Below are positions 24,645 to 33,267 of a DNA stretch of 64,000 bases, in pieces. Source of the DNA: Kineosporia babensis (GTDB taxonomy: Bacteria; Actinomycetota; Actinomycetes; Actinomycetales; Kineosporiaceae). The notes beneath the pieces were generated by a model. It was not told where the DNA came from, made no database searches, and worked only from the letters and a program-made list of their open reading frames with translations. Within the stretch, counting starts at the first letter, position 1. Each line of letters opens with the position of its first letter. A program made the translations under genes and the position numbers. The DNA is taken from NCBI RefSeq assembly GCF_021129305.1, contig NZ_JAJOMB010000002.1:248001-312000 (forward strand), given 5' to 3'.

Positions 24645-26825
24645 CTACCCCTCCAGGCTCAGCCCGGTGTGATGCGCCAGGAACGACATCGTGTCGGTGG
24701 ACAAGGTGATCGAGCGGGACAGCGCCCGGGCCCCGTGACCCACGTCCTTCTCCCGCCGCAGCAGGATCGGGCGCTGCGCTGCGTCGCCGGTGGTGGCGTA
24801 CTGCAGGGCCGCGCACAGCTTGCGGGCGTGCAGCGGATCGACCCGGGTGTCGCCGTCGAACACGGTGAACAGCGTGGCCGGGTACTCCACCCCCTCACTC
24901 ACCTGGTGGTACGGCGAGTAGGCGTGCAGCCAGCCGAACTGCTCGGCGTCCTCGGCCGAGCCGTACTCGACGTTCCAGGTGGCTCCCAGGCCGAACTTCT
25001 CGTAGCGCACCATGTCCAGCAGCGGCGCCGAGCAGACCACCGCCCGGTACAGCTCCGGGCGCTGGGTGAGCGCGGCCCCGACCAGCAGGCCACCGTTCGA
25101 GCCGCCGCTGACCGCCAGCTGGGCCGCCGACGTCCAGCCGGTGGCGATCAGATGCTCCGCCGCGGCGTGGAAGTCGTCGAAGACGTTCTGTTTACGGCCG
25201 AGCATCCCGGCGCGGTGCCAGTCCTCACCCTCTTCGCTGCCGCCGCGCAGGTTGGCGACCGCGTACACGCCCCCGGCCTCGGCCCAGGCCAGGATGGTCG
25301 CGGAGTAGCCCGGCGTCATCGGCACCCCGAAACCGCCGTACCCGTAGAGGATGGTGGGCCGGGCCGCGGTCGGCGCCCCGGCCTCGTCCAGCAGGTCCGC
25401 CCGGCAGGTGACGAACATCCGCACGGTGGTGCCGTCTGCGGAGTTGTACTCGATCTGGCGGGTGAGAACGGCCGGGACCTCGACGGTGCCGGGCGGCCGG
25501 TCGAACAGCTCGACCTTCCCGCTGACCCCGTCCAGCCGGTAGATGTGCGGCGGGGTGACGTGGTCGGTGTAGCTGAACCAGCACTCGTGCCCGCCCTCGG
25601 GCCGGGAGAACAGCCCGCCCACCGAGCCGACGCCGGGCAGTTCGACCGTGCCCGAGGCCCCCGGGTAGCGCGAGCCGGAGTCCAGGTCGTGCACGCTGAT
25701 CTCGGAGACGGCGTGCCTGGTCCACTTGGCCAGCAGCATCGGGTTGTCGATCAGCTGCTCGCCGTCCAGCACGGTGTAGTCCTGCAGCACCGCCTCCGGG
25801 TGCTGCGGGATCAGGTCGCGCCAGTGCTCGGGGCCGGGCGTGCTCGGGTCGCAGACCGCGAGCCGGCCCCGCGGGGCGTCCAGGTCGGTGAAGACGTACA
25901 GCCGCCCGTCCCGGCCCACGTGCGCGCCGAACTGGGCGTCCAGGCCGGTGGCGATCGGCACGAACTCCGGCTGCTGATGAGCGCCCGGAGCGCTCAGGTC
26001 GGCGATCCAGACATCGTTACGCGGCGCGGTGCCCACCGCGGCGGAGACGATCAGCCAGCGCCCGTCCCGCGACAGGCCCACCCCGAAATAGGTCCGGGCG
26101 TCGTGCCCGTCGCCGAACACCTGCACGTCGCTGTCCGGATCAGAACCCAGGCGGTGCAACCAGATTCGCCGGTGGTACTGCTCCTCACCGGCCGGAACCT
26201 GGTCTTTCGGCAGGCGGCGCACGTAGTAGAAGGCAGGCACCCGGCCTTCGGGGGCCTGCGGGTCGGGCAGGCCGCCGGGGATCCAGGACACCGGGGAATA
26301 GCGGGCCCGGTCGATCGGGCCGTCCACCAGCTCGCCGGTGCTCACGTCGATGATCCGCAGCACGCTCTCCTCGGTGCCGCCCTCGGAGAGCTGGTAGGCC
26401 AGCAGCCGGCCCTCCCGGTCGGGCTGCCAGGCGTCGAGCGTGGTGGTACCGGTGGCGTCGATCGCGATCGGGTCGACCAGGACGCGGCGCTCACCGCCGG
26501 GCTCGTCCTGCACCTGGAGCACGCTGTGCTCCTGCCCGGGCTCACGGCGCATGGCGAAGGTGCGCTCACCCCGCCAGATCGGCACCCCGGCCACCCCGGC
26601 GCCGAGCAGTTCACCCAGCCGGGCGCCGATCCGCTCGCGGCCGGGCCAGGTGCCGGACGCGGCGGCGAACAGCTCGTCCTGCTGGAGCGACCACTTCTCG
26701 GTGCGCTCGTCGGCCACCTCTTCCAGCCAGCGGTAGGGATCGGCCACCGGCTGCCCGTGCAGATCCTCGACCAGGTCGAGGCGCTCGGCCGGGACGGCGG
26801 GGGACGCTGCGGGTTGGGAGATCAT
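24645..26825 (-). CDS. Prolyl oligopeptidase, S9A family
   Basis: Cytoplasmic serine peptidase of 726 residues cleaving short peptides after proline. N-terminal part: [20 protein letters not shown], then a seven-bladed propeller. C-terminal alpha/beta-hydrolase part: [35 protein letters not shown] with the nucleophile Ser in GGSNGG, a late Asp region [11 protein letters not shown] and the catalytic His in DVGHGA. ATG at 26825; the very long open frame further upstream is only the antisense of malQ. Divergent from malQ with 171 bp between. Confidence 0.93.
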   Translation of the reverse strand: MISQPAASPAVPAERLDLVEDLHGQPVADPYRWLEEVADERTEKWSLQQDELFAAASGTWPGRERIGARLGELLGAGVAGVPIWRGERTFAMRREPGQEHSVLQVQDEPGGERRVLVDPIAIDATGTTTLDAWQPDREGRLLAYQLSEGGTEESVLRIIDVSTGELVDGPIDRARYSPVSWIPGGLPDPQAPEGRVPAFYYVRRLPKDQVPAGEEQYHRRIWLHRLGSDPDSDVQVFGDGHDARTYFGVGLSRDGRWLIVSAAVGTAPRNDVWIADLSAPGAHQQPEFVPIATGLDAQFGAHVGRDGRLYVFTDLDAPRGRLAVCDPSTPGPEHWRDLIPQHPEAVLQDYTVLDGEQLIDNPMLLAKWTRHAVSEISVHDLDSGSRYPGASGTVELPGVGSVGGLFSRPEGGHECWFSYTDHVTPPHIYRLDGVSGKVELFDRPPGTVEVPAVLTRQIEYNSADGTTVRMFVTCRADLLDEAGAPTAARPTILYGYGGFGVPMTPGYSATILAWAEAGGVYAVANLRGGSEEGEDWHRAGMLGRKQNVFDDFHAAAEHLIATGWTSAAQLAVSGGSNGGLLVGAALTQRPELYRAVVCSAPLLDMVRYEKFGLGATWNVEYGSAEDAEQFGWLHAYSPYHQVSEGVEYPATLFTVFDGDTRVDPLHARKLCAALQYATTGDAAQRPILLRREKDVGHGARALSRSITLSTDTMSFLAHHTGLSLEG

Positions 26826-26996
26826 GCGCCCACAGTAAACGGGGGGTGCGACAGTTCGGCGAGGGCGCGTGATCAGCAGCACCGGCGGCCTGGTCGCACC
26901 ACCCCGCGCGGCCGGAAGATGTCTGGCAGGATTCGCAGCAGCTATTGAGTCCAGATCTTGAGTCCAGACCAGACCGAACGCGACGGAAGCACAACG

Positions 26997-29420
26997 GTGA
27001 CCGACCAGCGCCCTTCCCGTGACAGCCGTGACCGCCGGGACTCGATCGTCGGCCCGGACGACGAGGGTTCCGTCTACGACGTCAGCGCCCCCACCCCGCC
27101 CGCCGGGATCAGCCTGGGCGGCAAGGCGCGGACCGGTCCGGACGACCACCCCGACCACGACGAAGGCAGTTTCCGCCGGCCCGCCCTGACCGACGGCGAC
27201 CTCGACCTGGACGCTGCCGCCCCGCCCGAACTGGTCGAGCTGGCCGCCCTGCTCGGCGTGGCCGCCGAGGTCAAGGACTGGCAGGGCGTCACCCAGCCGG
27301 TGTCCACCCGCACCCTCTGCGGGGTGCTGGAGTCGCTGGACATGCCGGTGCGCACCGGCCGCCACGTCCGCGCCGCGCTGGAAGAGGTGCAGCGCCGCCC
27401 CTGGCAGAAGATGCTCCCCGACGTCACCGTGGTGCGTCAGGGAGACAAGGCGGTCGTCCCGGTCCACATCGACGCCGAGCTGCCGCTGCATCGCCTCGAG
27501 GTCCGGCTGGAGACCGAGGACGGCACGATGCTCACCCTGCCGCTCGCGGCCGAGCAGCCGCTGGAGCCCCGCTCCACCTTCGACGGGCACACCGTCCGCC
27601 GGGTGAACTACATGGTGCTGGGCGACATCCCGCTCGGCTACCACACCATCTGGGCCCGCTACCAGCCGCAGGCCCGCTACCCCGGCAGCGAGAACCCCAC
27701 CTCCGCCGCGGCCGAGGCGTTCAGCACGTACATCGTCACCCCACGCACCATCGACCTGCCGCAGTCGGTGGCGGACGACCGGGCCTGGGGATTCATGACC
27801 CAGCTGTACTCGGTGCGCTCGTCCCGATCCTGGGGCCTGGGCGACCTGGCCGACCTGGCCGAGCTCACCGGCTGGAGCGCACGTTCCGGCGGGGCGGACT
27901 TCGTCCTGGTCAACCCGCTGCACGCGGCCGAGCCGGTCACCCCGATGACGCCCTCGCCCTACCTGCCCAGCACCCGCCGCTTCTTCAACCCGATCTACCT
28001 GCGGGTCGAGGACATCCCCGAGGTCGGCTACCTGCCCTCCACCGAGCGCGCGATCCTGGAGTGGCAGGCCGAGGCGATGCGCGCGCTCAACACCGACCCG
28101 GGCGAGCTCGACCGCGACGCCGTGTGGGAGGCCAAGTCCGCCGCCCTGCAGACGGTTTTCGAGTTCCCGCGCAGCCGGGAGCGCCAGGCCGCGTTCGAGG
28201 CGTTCTGCGTCCGTGAGGGCCAGGGCCTGGAGGACTTCGCCACCTGGTGCACGCTGGCCGAGCGCTACGGGCTGCCGGCCGCCGACTGGCCCGAGCACTT
28301 CCTCGACCCGCGCAGCGCGGCGGTCAAGCAGCTCCGCGAGGAACTGACCGACCGGGTCGAGTTCCACATGTGGCTGCAGTGGTGCCTGGACCAGCAGCTG
28401 GCCGCGGTCAGCGCGGTGGCCCGGGACTCCGGCATGTCGGTCGGCGTGGTGCACGACCTGGCCGTGGGTGTGCACCCCGACGGGGCTGACGCCTGGGCCC
28501 TTTCGGACGTACTGGCGATGGGCGTCACGGCCGGCGCCCCGCCGGACGCGTTCAACCAGCAGGGCCAGGACTGGTCGCAGCCTCCGTGGCGGCCCGACCG
28601 GCTGGCCGAACTGGCCTACGCCCCCTACCGCGACATGCTGCGCACCCTGCTGCGGCATGCCGGTGCCCTCCGGATCGACCACATCATCGGGCTTTTCCGG
28701 TTCTGGTGGGTGCCGGTGGGCAACTCCCCGGCCGACGGCACCTACGTGCGCTACGACCACGAGGCGATGATCGGGGTGCTGGCCCTGGAGGCGCAGCGGG
28801 CCGGCTGCTTCGTGATCGGCGAGGACCTGGGCAACGTCGAGGCCTCGGCCCGCGAGTACCTCGCCGAACGAGGCATTCTCGGCACCAGCATCCTGTGGTT
28901 CGAGCGGGACTACGAGGGCGACGGCAAGCCGCTGCCCCCGGAGAGCTGGCGTGAACTGTGCCTGGCCACCGTCACCACCCACGACCTGCCGCCCACCGCA
29001 GGCTATCTGGCCGGTGAGCACATCGAGCTGCGTGAGCGCCTGGGCCTGCTCACCCGCCCCTACGAGCAGGAGGCGGCGATCGACGCGGCCGAGCGGCAGG
29101 CGGTGCTGGACCAGCTCACCAAGCTCGCCCTGCTCAAGGTCGGCCCGACCGAACGGGACAAGGTCGAGGCGCTGCACGTGTTCCTGACCCAAACCCCGGC
29201 CAAGCTGATCGGCGTGCAGCTGGCCGACGCGGTGGGCGACCGCCGCACGATCAACCAGCCCGGCACCAACGACGAATACCCGAACTGGCGGGTGCCTCTG
29301 GCCGACGGGGTGGGCCAGCCGGTCCTGCTGGAGGACCTGATGGACTCGGCCCGGGTGACCAGCCTGGTCCGCACCGTGGACGCCCGCCTGCACCCGGACG
29401 ACTGGGTGGAACCGGAGTGA
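26997..29420 (+). CDS. malQ: 4-alpha-glucanotransferase MalQ
   Basis: Amylomaltase of GH77, 807 residues, moving alpha-1,4-glucan segments between maltodextrins. The barrel shows the nucleophile Asp561 in RIDHIIGLFRFWW, acid/base Glu609 in VIGEDLGNV and Asp663 in TTHDLPPTAGY. The extended N-terminus with a beta-rich domain is normal for actinobacterial MalQ. GTG at 26997 is preceded by GGAAG; a TTG at 26958 is in frame but lacks a ribosome site. The stop overlaps the next gene by four bases (GTGA). It probably feeds glucan/maltodextrin metabolism along with the GH13 enzyme elsewhere in the window. Confidence 0.94.
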   Translation: MTDQRPSRDSRDRRDSIVGPDDEGSVYDVSAPTPPAGISLGGKARTGPDDHPDHDEGSFRRPALTDGDLDLDAAAPPELVELAALLGVAAEVKDWQGVTQPVSTRTLCGVLESLDMPVRTGRHVRAALEEVQRRPWQKMLPDVTVVRQGDKAVVPVHIDAELPLHRLEVRLETEDGTMLTLPLAAEQPLEPRSTFDGHTVRRVNYMVLGDIPLGYHTIWARYQPQARYPGSENPTSAAAEAFSTYIVTPRTIDLPQSVADDRAWGFMTQLYSVRSSRSWGLGDLADLAELTGWSARSGGADFVLVNPLHAAEPVTPMTPSPYLPSTRRFFNPIYLRVEDIPEVGYLPSTERAILEWQAEAMRALNTDPGELDRDAVWEAKSAALQTVFEFPRSRERQAAFEAFCVREGQGLEDFATWCTLAERYGLPAADWPEHFLDPRSAAVKQLREELTDRVEFHMWLQWCLDQQLAAVSAVARDSGMSVGVVHDLAVGVHPDGADAWALSDVLAMGVTAGAPPDAFNQQGQDWSQPPWRPDRLAELAYAPYRDMLRTLLRHAGALRIDHIIGLFRFWWVPVGNSPADGTYVRYDHEAMIGVLALEAQRAGCFVIGEDLGNVEASAREYLAERGILGTSILWFERDYEGDGKPLPPESWRELCLATVTTHDLPPTAGYLAGEHIELRERLGLLTRPYEQEAAIDAAERQAVLDQLTKLALLKVGPTERDKVEALHVFLTQTPAKLIGVQLADAVGDRRTINQPGTNDEYPNWRVPLADGVGQPVLLEDLMDSARVTSLVRTVDARLHPDDWVEPE

Positions 29421-30106
29421 TCCAGCGCAGGCGGGCCGGTACCCAAGGTCCTCGGATCTCCGAGATCCGCCTTCCCGGGCTGGAAGTGGGCCACGCGGAC
29501 GATCTGGCCCGCGGCGCCCGGATCGACGGCCTGGCGTTTCAGGGTGTCCAGACGGAGGCCGTCGACCTGTCCAACGCCGTGGTGATGGAGTGCAGCTTCA
29601 CCGACGTGGCGGCGGACGAGGCCGACCTGCGCTCGACCCGGCTGCGCGACACCGTGGTGGCCCAGTCCCGGTTCCCCTCGTTGCGGGCCGGACGGGGTGA
29701 CTGGCGGGACGTGCGGGTCGAGGGCGCCCGGATCGGCTCGGCCGAGATGTACGAGAACAGCTGGTCCTCCGTGCATTTCGTGGACTGCAAGATCACCTAC
29801 CTGAACCTGCGGGCGGCCCGGCTGCGCGACGTGGCCTTCACCCGTTGCACCATCGAGGAGCTGGACCTGGCCGATGCGGTGGCTGAGTGCGTGGCCTTCG
29901 TGAAGAGCTCGGTGCAGATTCTCGACGTGCAGCGGGCTGAGCTGAAAGAGGTCGACCTGCGGGGCGCCGAGCTGCACCGGATCACAGGGCTCTCCCAGTT
30001 GTCCGGCACCACCGTCAGTTCCGTCCAGCTGCAGCAGCTGGCCCCGTTGCTGGCTGCCGACTTCGGCATGGTCGTCGACGACTCGTCCCCACCGGAGATC
30101 GCGTAA
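29417..30106 (+). CDS. Pentapeptide-repeat protein
   Basis: A 229-residue protein whose middle has repeating A(D/N)LxX-like turns (for example VDLSNAVVMECSFTDVAADE, ADLRSTRLRDTVVAQSRF, LNLRAARLRDVAFTRC, VDLRGAEL), giving a right-handed quadrilateral beta-helix. The first 50 residues are basic, then more regular. No signal peptide. GTG at 29417 overlaps the malQ stop and the gene ends 3 bp before the GH26-like gene. Some members protect DNA gyrase, but nothing here shows that; a scaffold role is equally possible. Confidence 0.85.
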   Translation: MIQRRRAGTQGPRISEIRLPGLEVGHADDLARGARIDGLAFQGVQTEAVDLSNAVVMECSFTDVAADEADLRSTRLRDTVVAQSRFPSLRAGRGDWRDVRVEGARIGSAEMYENSWSSVHFVDCKITYLNLRAARLRDVAFTRCTIEELDLADAVAECVAFVKSSVQILDVQRAELKEVDLRGAELHRITGLSQLSGTTVSSVQLQQLAPLLAADFGMVVDDSSPPEIA

Positions 30107-30109
30107 TCC

Positions 30110-31198
30110 GTGAGTGCACAACCGAAAATGTCCCGCTCGCGGGTCGTCTCGCTCCTGGCTGTCCTGCTCGTGGTGATCGTCGCGGTCGCCGCCACCGTCT
30201 ACGGCCTGCTGGGCCCCTCGGATTCCGAGAACACCGGGTCCGAGCCCGAACCGCAGGCCGCGACCACAGCCGCTCCGGCCGATGACCGCGGCGCCAGGAT
30301 CGGCGTCTTCCGCAGCACCTCGCCCGAGGAGGTGCAGGCGTTCGGCGACTGGCTGGGCCGTGACGTGGACTACGTGATCGACTTCTCGCGGCGCTCCAGC
30401 TGGGACGAGATCGCCAACCCCTACGACCAGCTGCGGGCCTGGCAGGAGCACGACTACCGGATCGTCTACGGCCTGGCCATGCTCCCCGAGGACAAGAACC
30501 TCAAGGTCAGCCTGGCCGCCGGGGCCGAGGGCAAGTACAACCGGCACTACCGGCAGCTGGCCGAGAACCTGGTCGAGTACGGCCAGGAGGACGCCATCCT
30601 GCGGCTGGGCTGGGAGTTCAACCTGGGCACCTGGCGCTGGCACCCGGGCGAGCGCGAGGACTTCATCGGCTACTGGCGCCAGGTGGTCACCACCATGCGC
30701 TCGGTGCCCGGAGCGGAGGGCCTGGAGTTCGACTGGAACCCCAGCAACGGCGGCAACCGGTACGACAGCACCCGGTTCTACCCGGGCGACGGGTTCGTGG
30801 ACTACGTCGGCGTGGACGTCTACGACATCTCGTGGGCCAAGAAGACCTACCCCTACCCGGCCGAGTGCGACGCCGACTGCCGGCTGGCGCGCCAGAAGAG
30901 GGCCTGGCAGGACACGTACAACTCCAAGTACGGCCTGAAGTTCTGGTCGCAGTTCGCGGCCCGGCACGACAAGCCGGTGTCGCTGCCGGAGTGGGGGCTG
31001 TGGGATCGCACTCTCACCGACGGTCACGGCGGCGGTGACAATCCGTACTTCATTCAGCGGATGCACGAATTCATCGACGATCCGGTGAACAACGTGGCCT
31101 ATCAGGCGTACTTCCAGTACGACGTGGGTGACAGCGGCAACCATCTGCTCAGCTCCATGCCGGATTCACAGGCTGTGTTTCTGGAGCACTTCGGATGA
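30110..31198 (+). CDS. GH26-like glycoside hydrolase, membrane-anchored (paralogue A)
   Basis: A 362-residue protein with an N-terminal signal-anchor (about residues 12-34), a Glu/Pro/Ala spacer to residue 58, then a GH26-like (beta/alpha)8 domain. The acid/base Glu169 sits in LRLGWEFNLGTW and the nucleophile Glu294 in LPEWGLWDR, both as in beta-mannanases. The core GVFRSTSPEEVQAFGDWLGR opens the domain. GTG at 30110, three bases after the pentapeptide gene, continuing the malQ transcript. Substrate unknown; a cell-surface polysaccharide is more likely than plant mannan given the other two copies. Confidence 0.82.
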   Translation: MSAQPKMSRSRVVSLLAVLLVVIVAVAATVYGLLGPSDSENTGSEPEPQAATTAAPADDRGARIGVFRSTSPEEVQAFGDWLGRDVDYVIDFSRRSSWDEIANPYDQLRAWQEHDYRIVYGLAMLPEDKNLKVSLAAGAEGKYNRHYRQLAENLVEYGQEDAILRLGWEFNLGTWRWHPGEREDFIGYWRQVVTTMRSVPGAEGLEFDWNPSNGGNRYDSTRFYPGDGFVDYVGVDVYDISWAKKTYPYPAECDADCRLARQKRAWQDTYNSKYGLKFWSQFAARHDKPVSLPEWGLWDRTLTDGHGGGDNPYFIQRMHEFIDDPVNNVAYQAYFQYDVGDSGNHLLSSMPDSQAVFLEHFG

Positions 31199-31302
31199 AC
31201 TTACTCAAGTTGGTCAACGGGAAAGTCGGTCATTAGTACACTTTCTGGCCGTGAGTCACTTCAGCCACGTCGCCAGGGGGAGTAGGAGACCAGTGCCCGG
31301 CT

Positions 31303-33189
31303 ATGCCTGAACGCCCGGTGCGCCCGACGCATCCCTTCCTGACCGAGCCCGAAGATCCGTCGCGCGGCGGCCGGAACGAAAGAGATCAACGCGCGTGGCC
31401 CGCTGACGGGCAGCAACCGGCGTTTGACGACGAGTCGGGCCGGGGCAGCGCTGACTGGTCCGGCGCTGACTGGTCCAATGCTGAGGTGCGCGGTGGTGAC
31501 CGGTACGACTCGGAGCCGGGATTCGGGAACCCGCACCGCACCGATCGGCACGAGAGCGACCGTTTCGGCGGCTACGGATTCGACAGCGCGGACCGGGGCA
31601 GTGCCGATCGAGGCAGTGCTGGCCGAGGCGATCGTGGTTGGGACGACGGCGGTCGGGACAGTGGTGGCTGGGACGGCGGCGGTCGGGACAGTGGTGGCTG
31701 GGACGACGGCGGTCGGGACTACGGCGGCCGGCAACGGGACAGCTGGGACGAGCAGCCGGACGAACGGGTGCCGCGCGGCTGGGCCGGCCGGGCTGATCAG
31801 CGAGGCCAGAGCCCGGACCGGCGCAACCAGGGCTCCGACCAGCGCAATCAGGGCTCCGAACAGCGCAGCCGCCGACCGCAATCAGAACGACCAGAACAGC
31901 CGGAAGACCGCCCCGCCCGTACCCGCTCCAGCCGTCTCGGACCGCTGACCGCCGCGTCCGGCGTCATCAATCTGGTTCGCCGCCGGCCCAGCTTCGACGA
32001 TCTCGTCCCGCAGGACGACGGTCCGGGCCGTCGCCCACCCAACAACCCCGAATCGTTCCGCCGGCCCAAGAAGCGCGACCGACGTCCGCTGATCTTCGGT
32101 GCCGGCGCTCTTGCCCTCCTGCTGGTGATCGTCGGTGTGTTCTACGCGATGGGCCGCGGGGGCGACGACGCCTCCACCGGGCAGGCCAGCGTGTCTACCC
32201 CCGGCCAGGTCGTCGCTCCGGACGACAGCGCCGACGAGGAGAAGAAGGCCGAGGCCACCAGCGGAGCCGAGAAGAAGGTCAAACGCGGGGTCTTCCGGGG
32301 AACCTCACCTTCGGCGGTGGCCGCGTTCGAGGACCAACTGGGCCTCGACATGCAGTACGTGGTCGACTACTCGCCCCGGCGTACCTGGGACGACATCGCC
32401 AACCCGCTCTCCATGCTGCGTACCTGGCAGGGCACCGAGTACCGGATGGTCTTCGCCACCGCCATGCTGCCGGGGATCAAGTCCGAGCCGTCCACCCTCG
32501 AGCGCGGCGCCCAGGGGGACTACAACGGCTACTACGAGACCCTCGCCAAGAACCTGGTCGCCTACGGCCAGGGCGACGCGATCCTGCGGCTCGGCTGGGA
32601 AGCCAACGTGAGTTCCTTCAAATGGCACCCGGAAGGCGCCGAGGGCAACAAGCACTTCAAGGCCTACTGGCGGGAGATCGTCACCACCATGCGCTCGGTG
32701 CCCGGCGCCGAGGGGCTGGAGTTCGACTGGAACGTCAACAACGGCGGTGACAGTTACGACTCCACGCTCTTCTACCCGGGCAACAAGTACGTCGACTACA
32801 TCGGGGTCGACGTGTACGACATCTCCTGGGCGGAGGGCTCCTACCCCTACCCCGGACAGTGCAACAACGAGTGCCGGCGCGGGCACCAGGAGCTGGCCTG
32901 GCAGAACATCATGGACGCGAACTTCGGCCTGAACTTCTGGGCCGGGTTCGCCAAGTCGAAGAAGAAGCCCCTGTCGCTGCCGGAGTGGGGGATCTGGGAG
33001 CGCCCGGACAAGCAGGGCGGTGACGACAACCCCTACTTCATCGAGCAGATGTACAAGTTCGTCGACGACCCGCGCAACAACGTGGCCTACCAGGCCTACT
33101 TCGAGTTCGACGTGGGTTCCAAGGGCACGCACCAGCTCTCGGTGCAGGAGAAGTCCCTGAAGAGGTACATCAAGCTCTTCGGGAAGTAG
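31303..33189 (+). CDS. GH26-like glycoside hydrolase with long disordered cytoplasmic tail (paralogue B)
   Basis: A 628-residue protein. Residues 1-260 are disordered, polar and repeat-rich (tandem GGRDSGGWD units near 115-142; RNQGSDQRNQGSE near 175-187), followed by one membrane helix (about 262-284), an acidic spacer and a GH26-like domain from residue 328. Glu433 (LRLGWEANVSS) and Glu561 (LPEWGIWER) match the catalytic pair. The tail sits inside, the enzyme outside. ATG at 31303 has only a distant GGAG. It has its own 104-bp upstream gap and ends at a perfect 19-bp hairpin. Domain is about as close to paralogue C as to A by eye. Confidence 0.82.
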   Translation: MPERPVRPTHPFLTEPEDPSRGGRNERDQRAWPADGQQPAFDDESGRGSADWSGADWSNAEVRGGDRYDSEPGFGNPHRTDRHESDRFGGYGFDSADRGSADRGSAGRGDRGWDDGGRDSGGWDGGGRDSGGWDDGGRDYGGRQRDSWDEQPDERVPRGWAGRADQRGQSPDRRNQGSDQRNQGSEQRSRRPQSERPEQPEDRPARTRSSRLGPLTAASGVINLVRRRPSFDDLVPQDDGPGRRPPNNPESFRRPKKRDRRPLIFGAGALALLLVIVGVFYAMGRGGDDASTGQASVSTPGQVVAPDDSADEEKKAEATSGAEKKVKRGVFRGTSPSAVAAFEDQLGLDMQYVVDYSPRRTWDDIANPLSMLRTWQGTEYRMVFATAMLPGIKSEPSTLERGAQGDYNGYYETLAKNLVAYGQGDAILRLGWEANVSSFKWHPEGAEGNKHFKAYWREIVTTMRSVPGAEGLEFDWNVNNGGDSYDSTLFYPGNKYVDYIGVDVYDISWAEGSYPYPGQCNNECRRGHQELAWQNIMDANFGLNFWAGFAKSKKKPLSLPEWGIWERPDKQGGDDNPYFIEQMYKFVDDPRNNVAYQAYFEFDVGSKGTHQLSVQEKSLKRYIKLFGK

Positions 33190-33205
33190 ACCGGACCACC
33201 AACCC

Positions 33206-33248
33206 AATGGAGGACGTCGTACCCGAGCCGGGTACGACGTCCTCCATT
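33206..33248. terminator. Bidirectional terminator
   Basis: Perfect 19-bp stem from AATGGAGGACG to CGTCCTCCATT with a 5-base loop, between the convergent GH26-like B and pepN genes, 16 bp after the former. Confidence 0.9.
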
Positions 33249-33267
33249 GTGGTTTACCGGCTTTGGC

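Noticed and set aside
23205-26948. 1247-residue open frame on the plus strand
   Set aside because: It lies opposite the MscS, peptidase and their gap, is dominated by His/Gly/Val/Asp as antisense of GC-rich genes is, and has no recognisable domain.
26826-29393. Upstream half of a 1582-residue minus-strand frame
   Set aside because: It is the antisense of malQ. The true peptidase begins at ATG 26825 where the family sequence starts.
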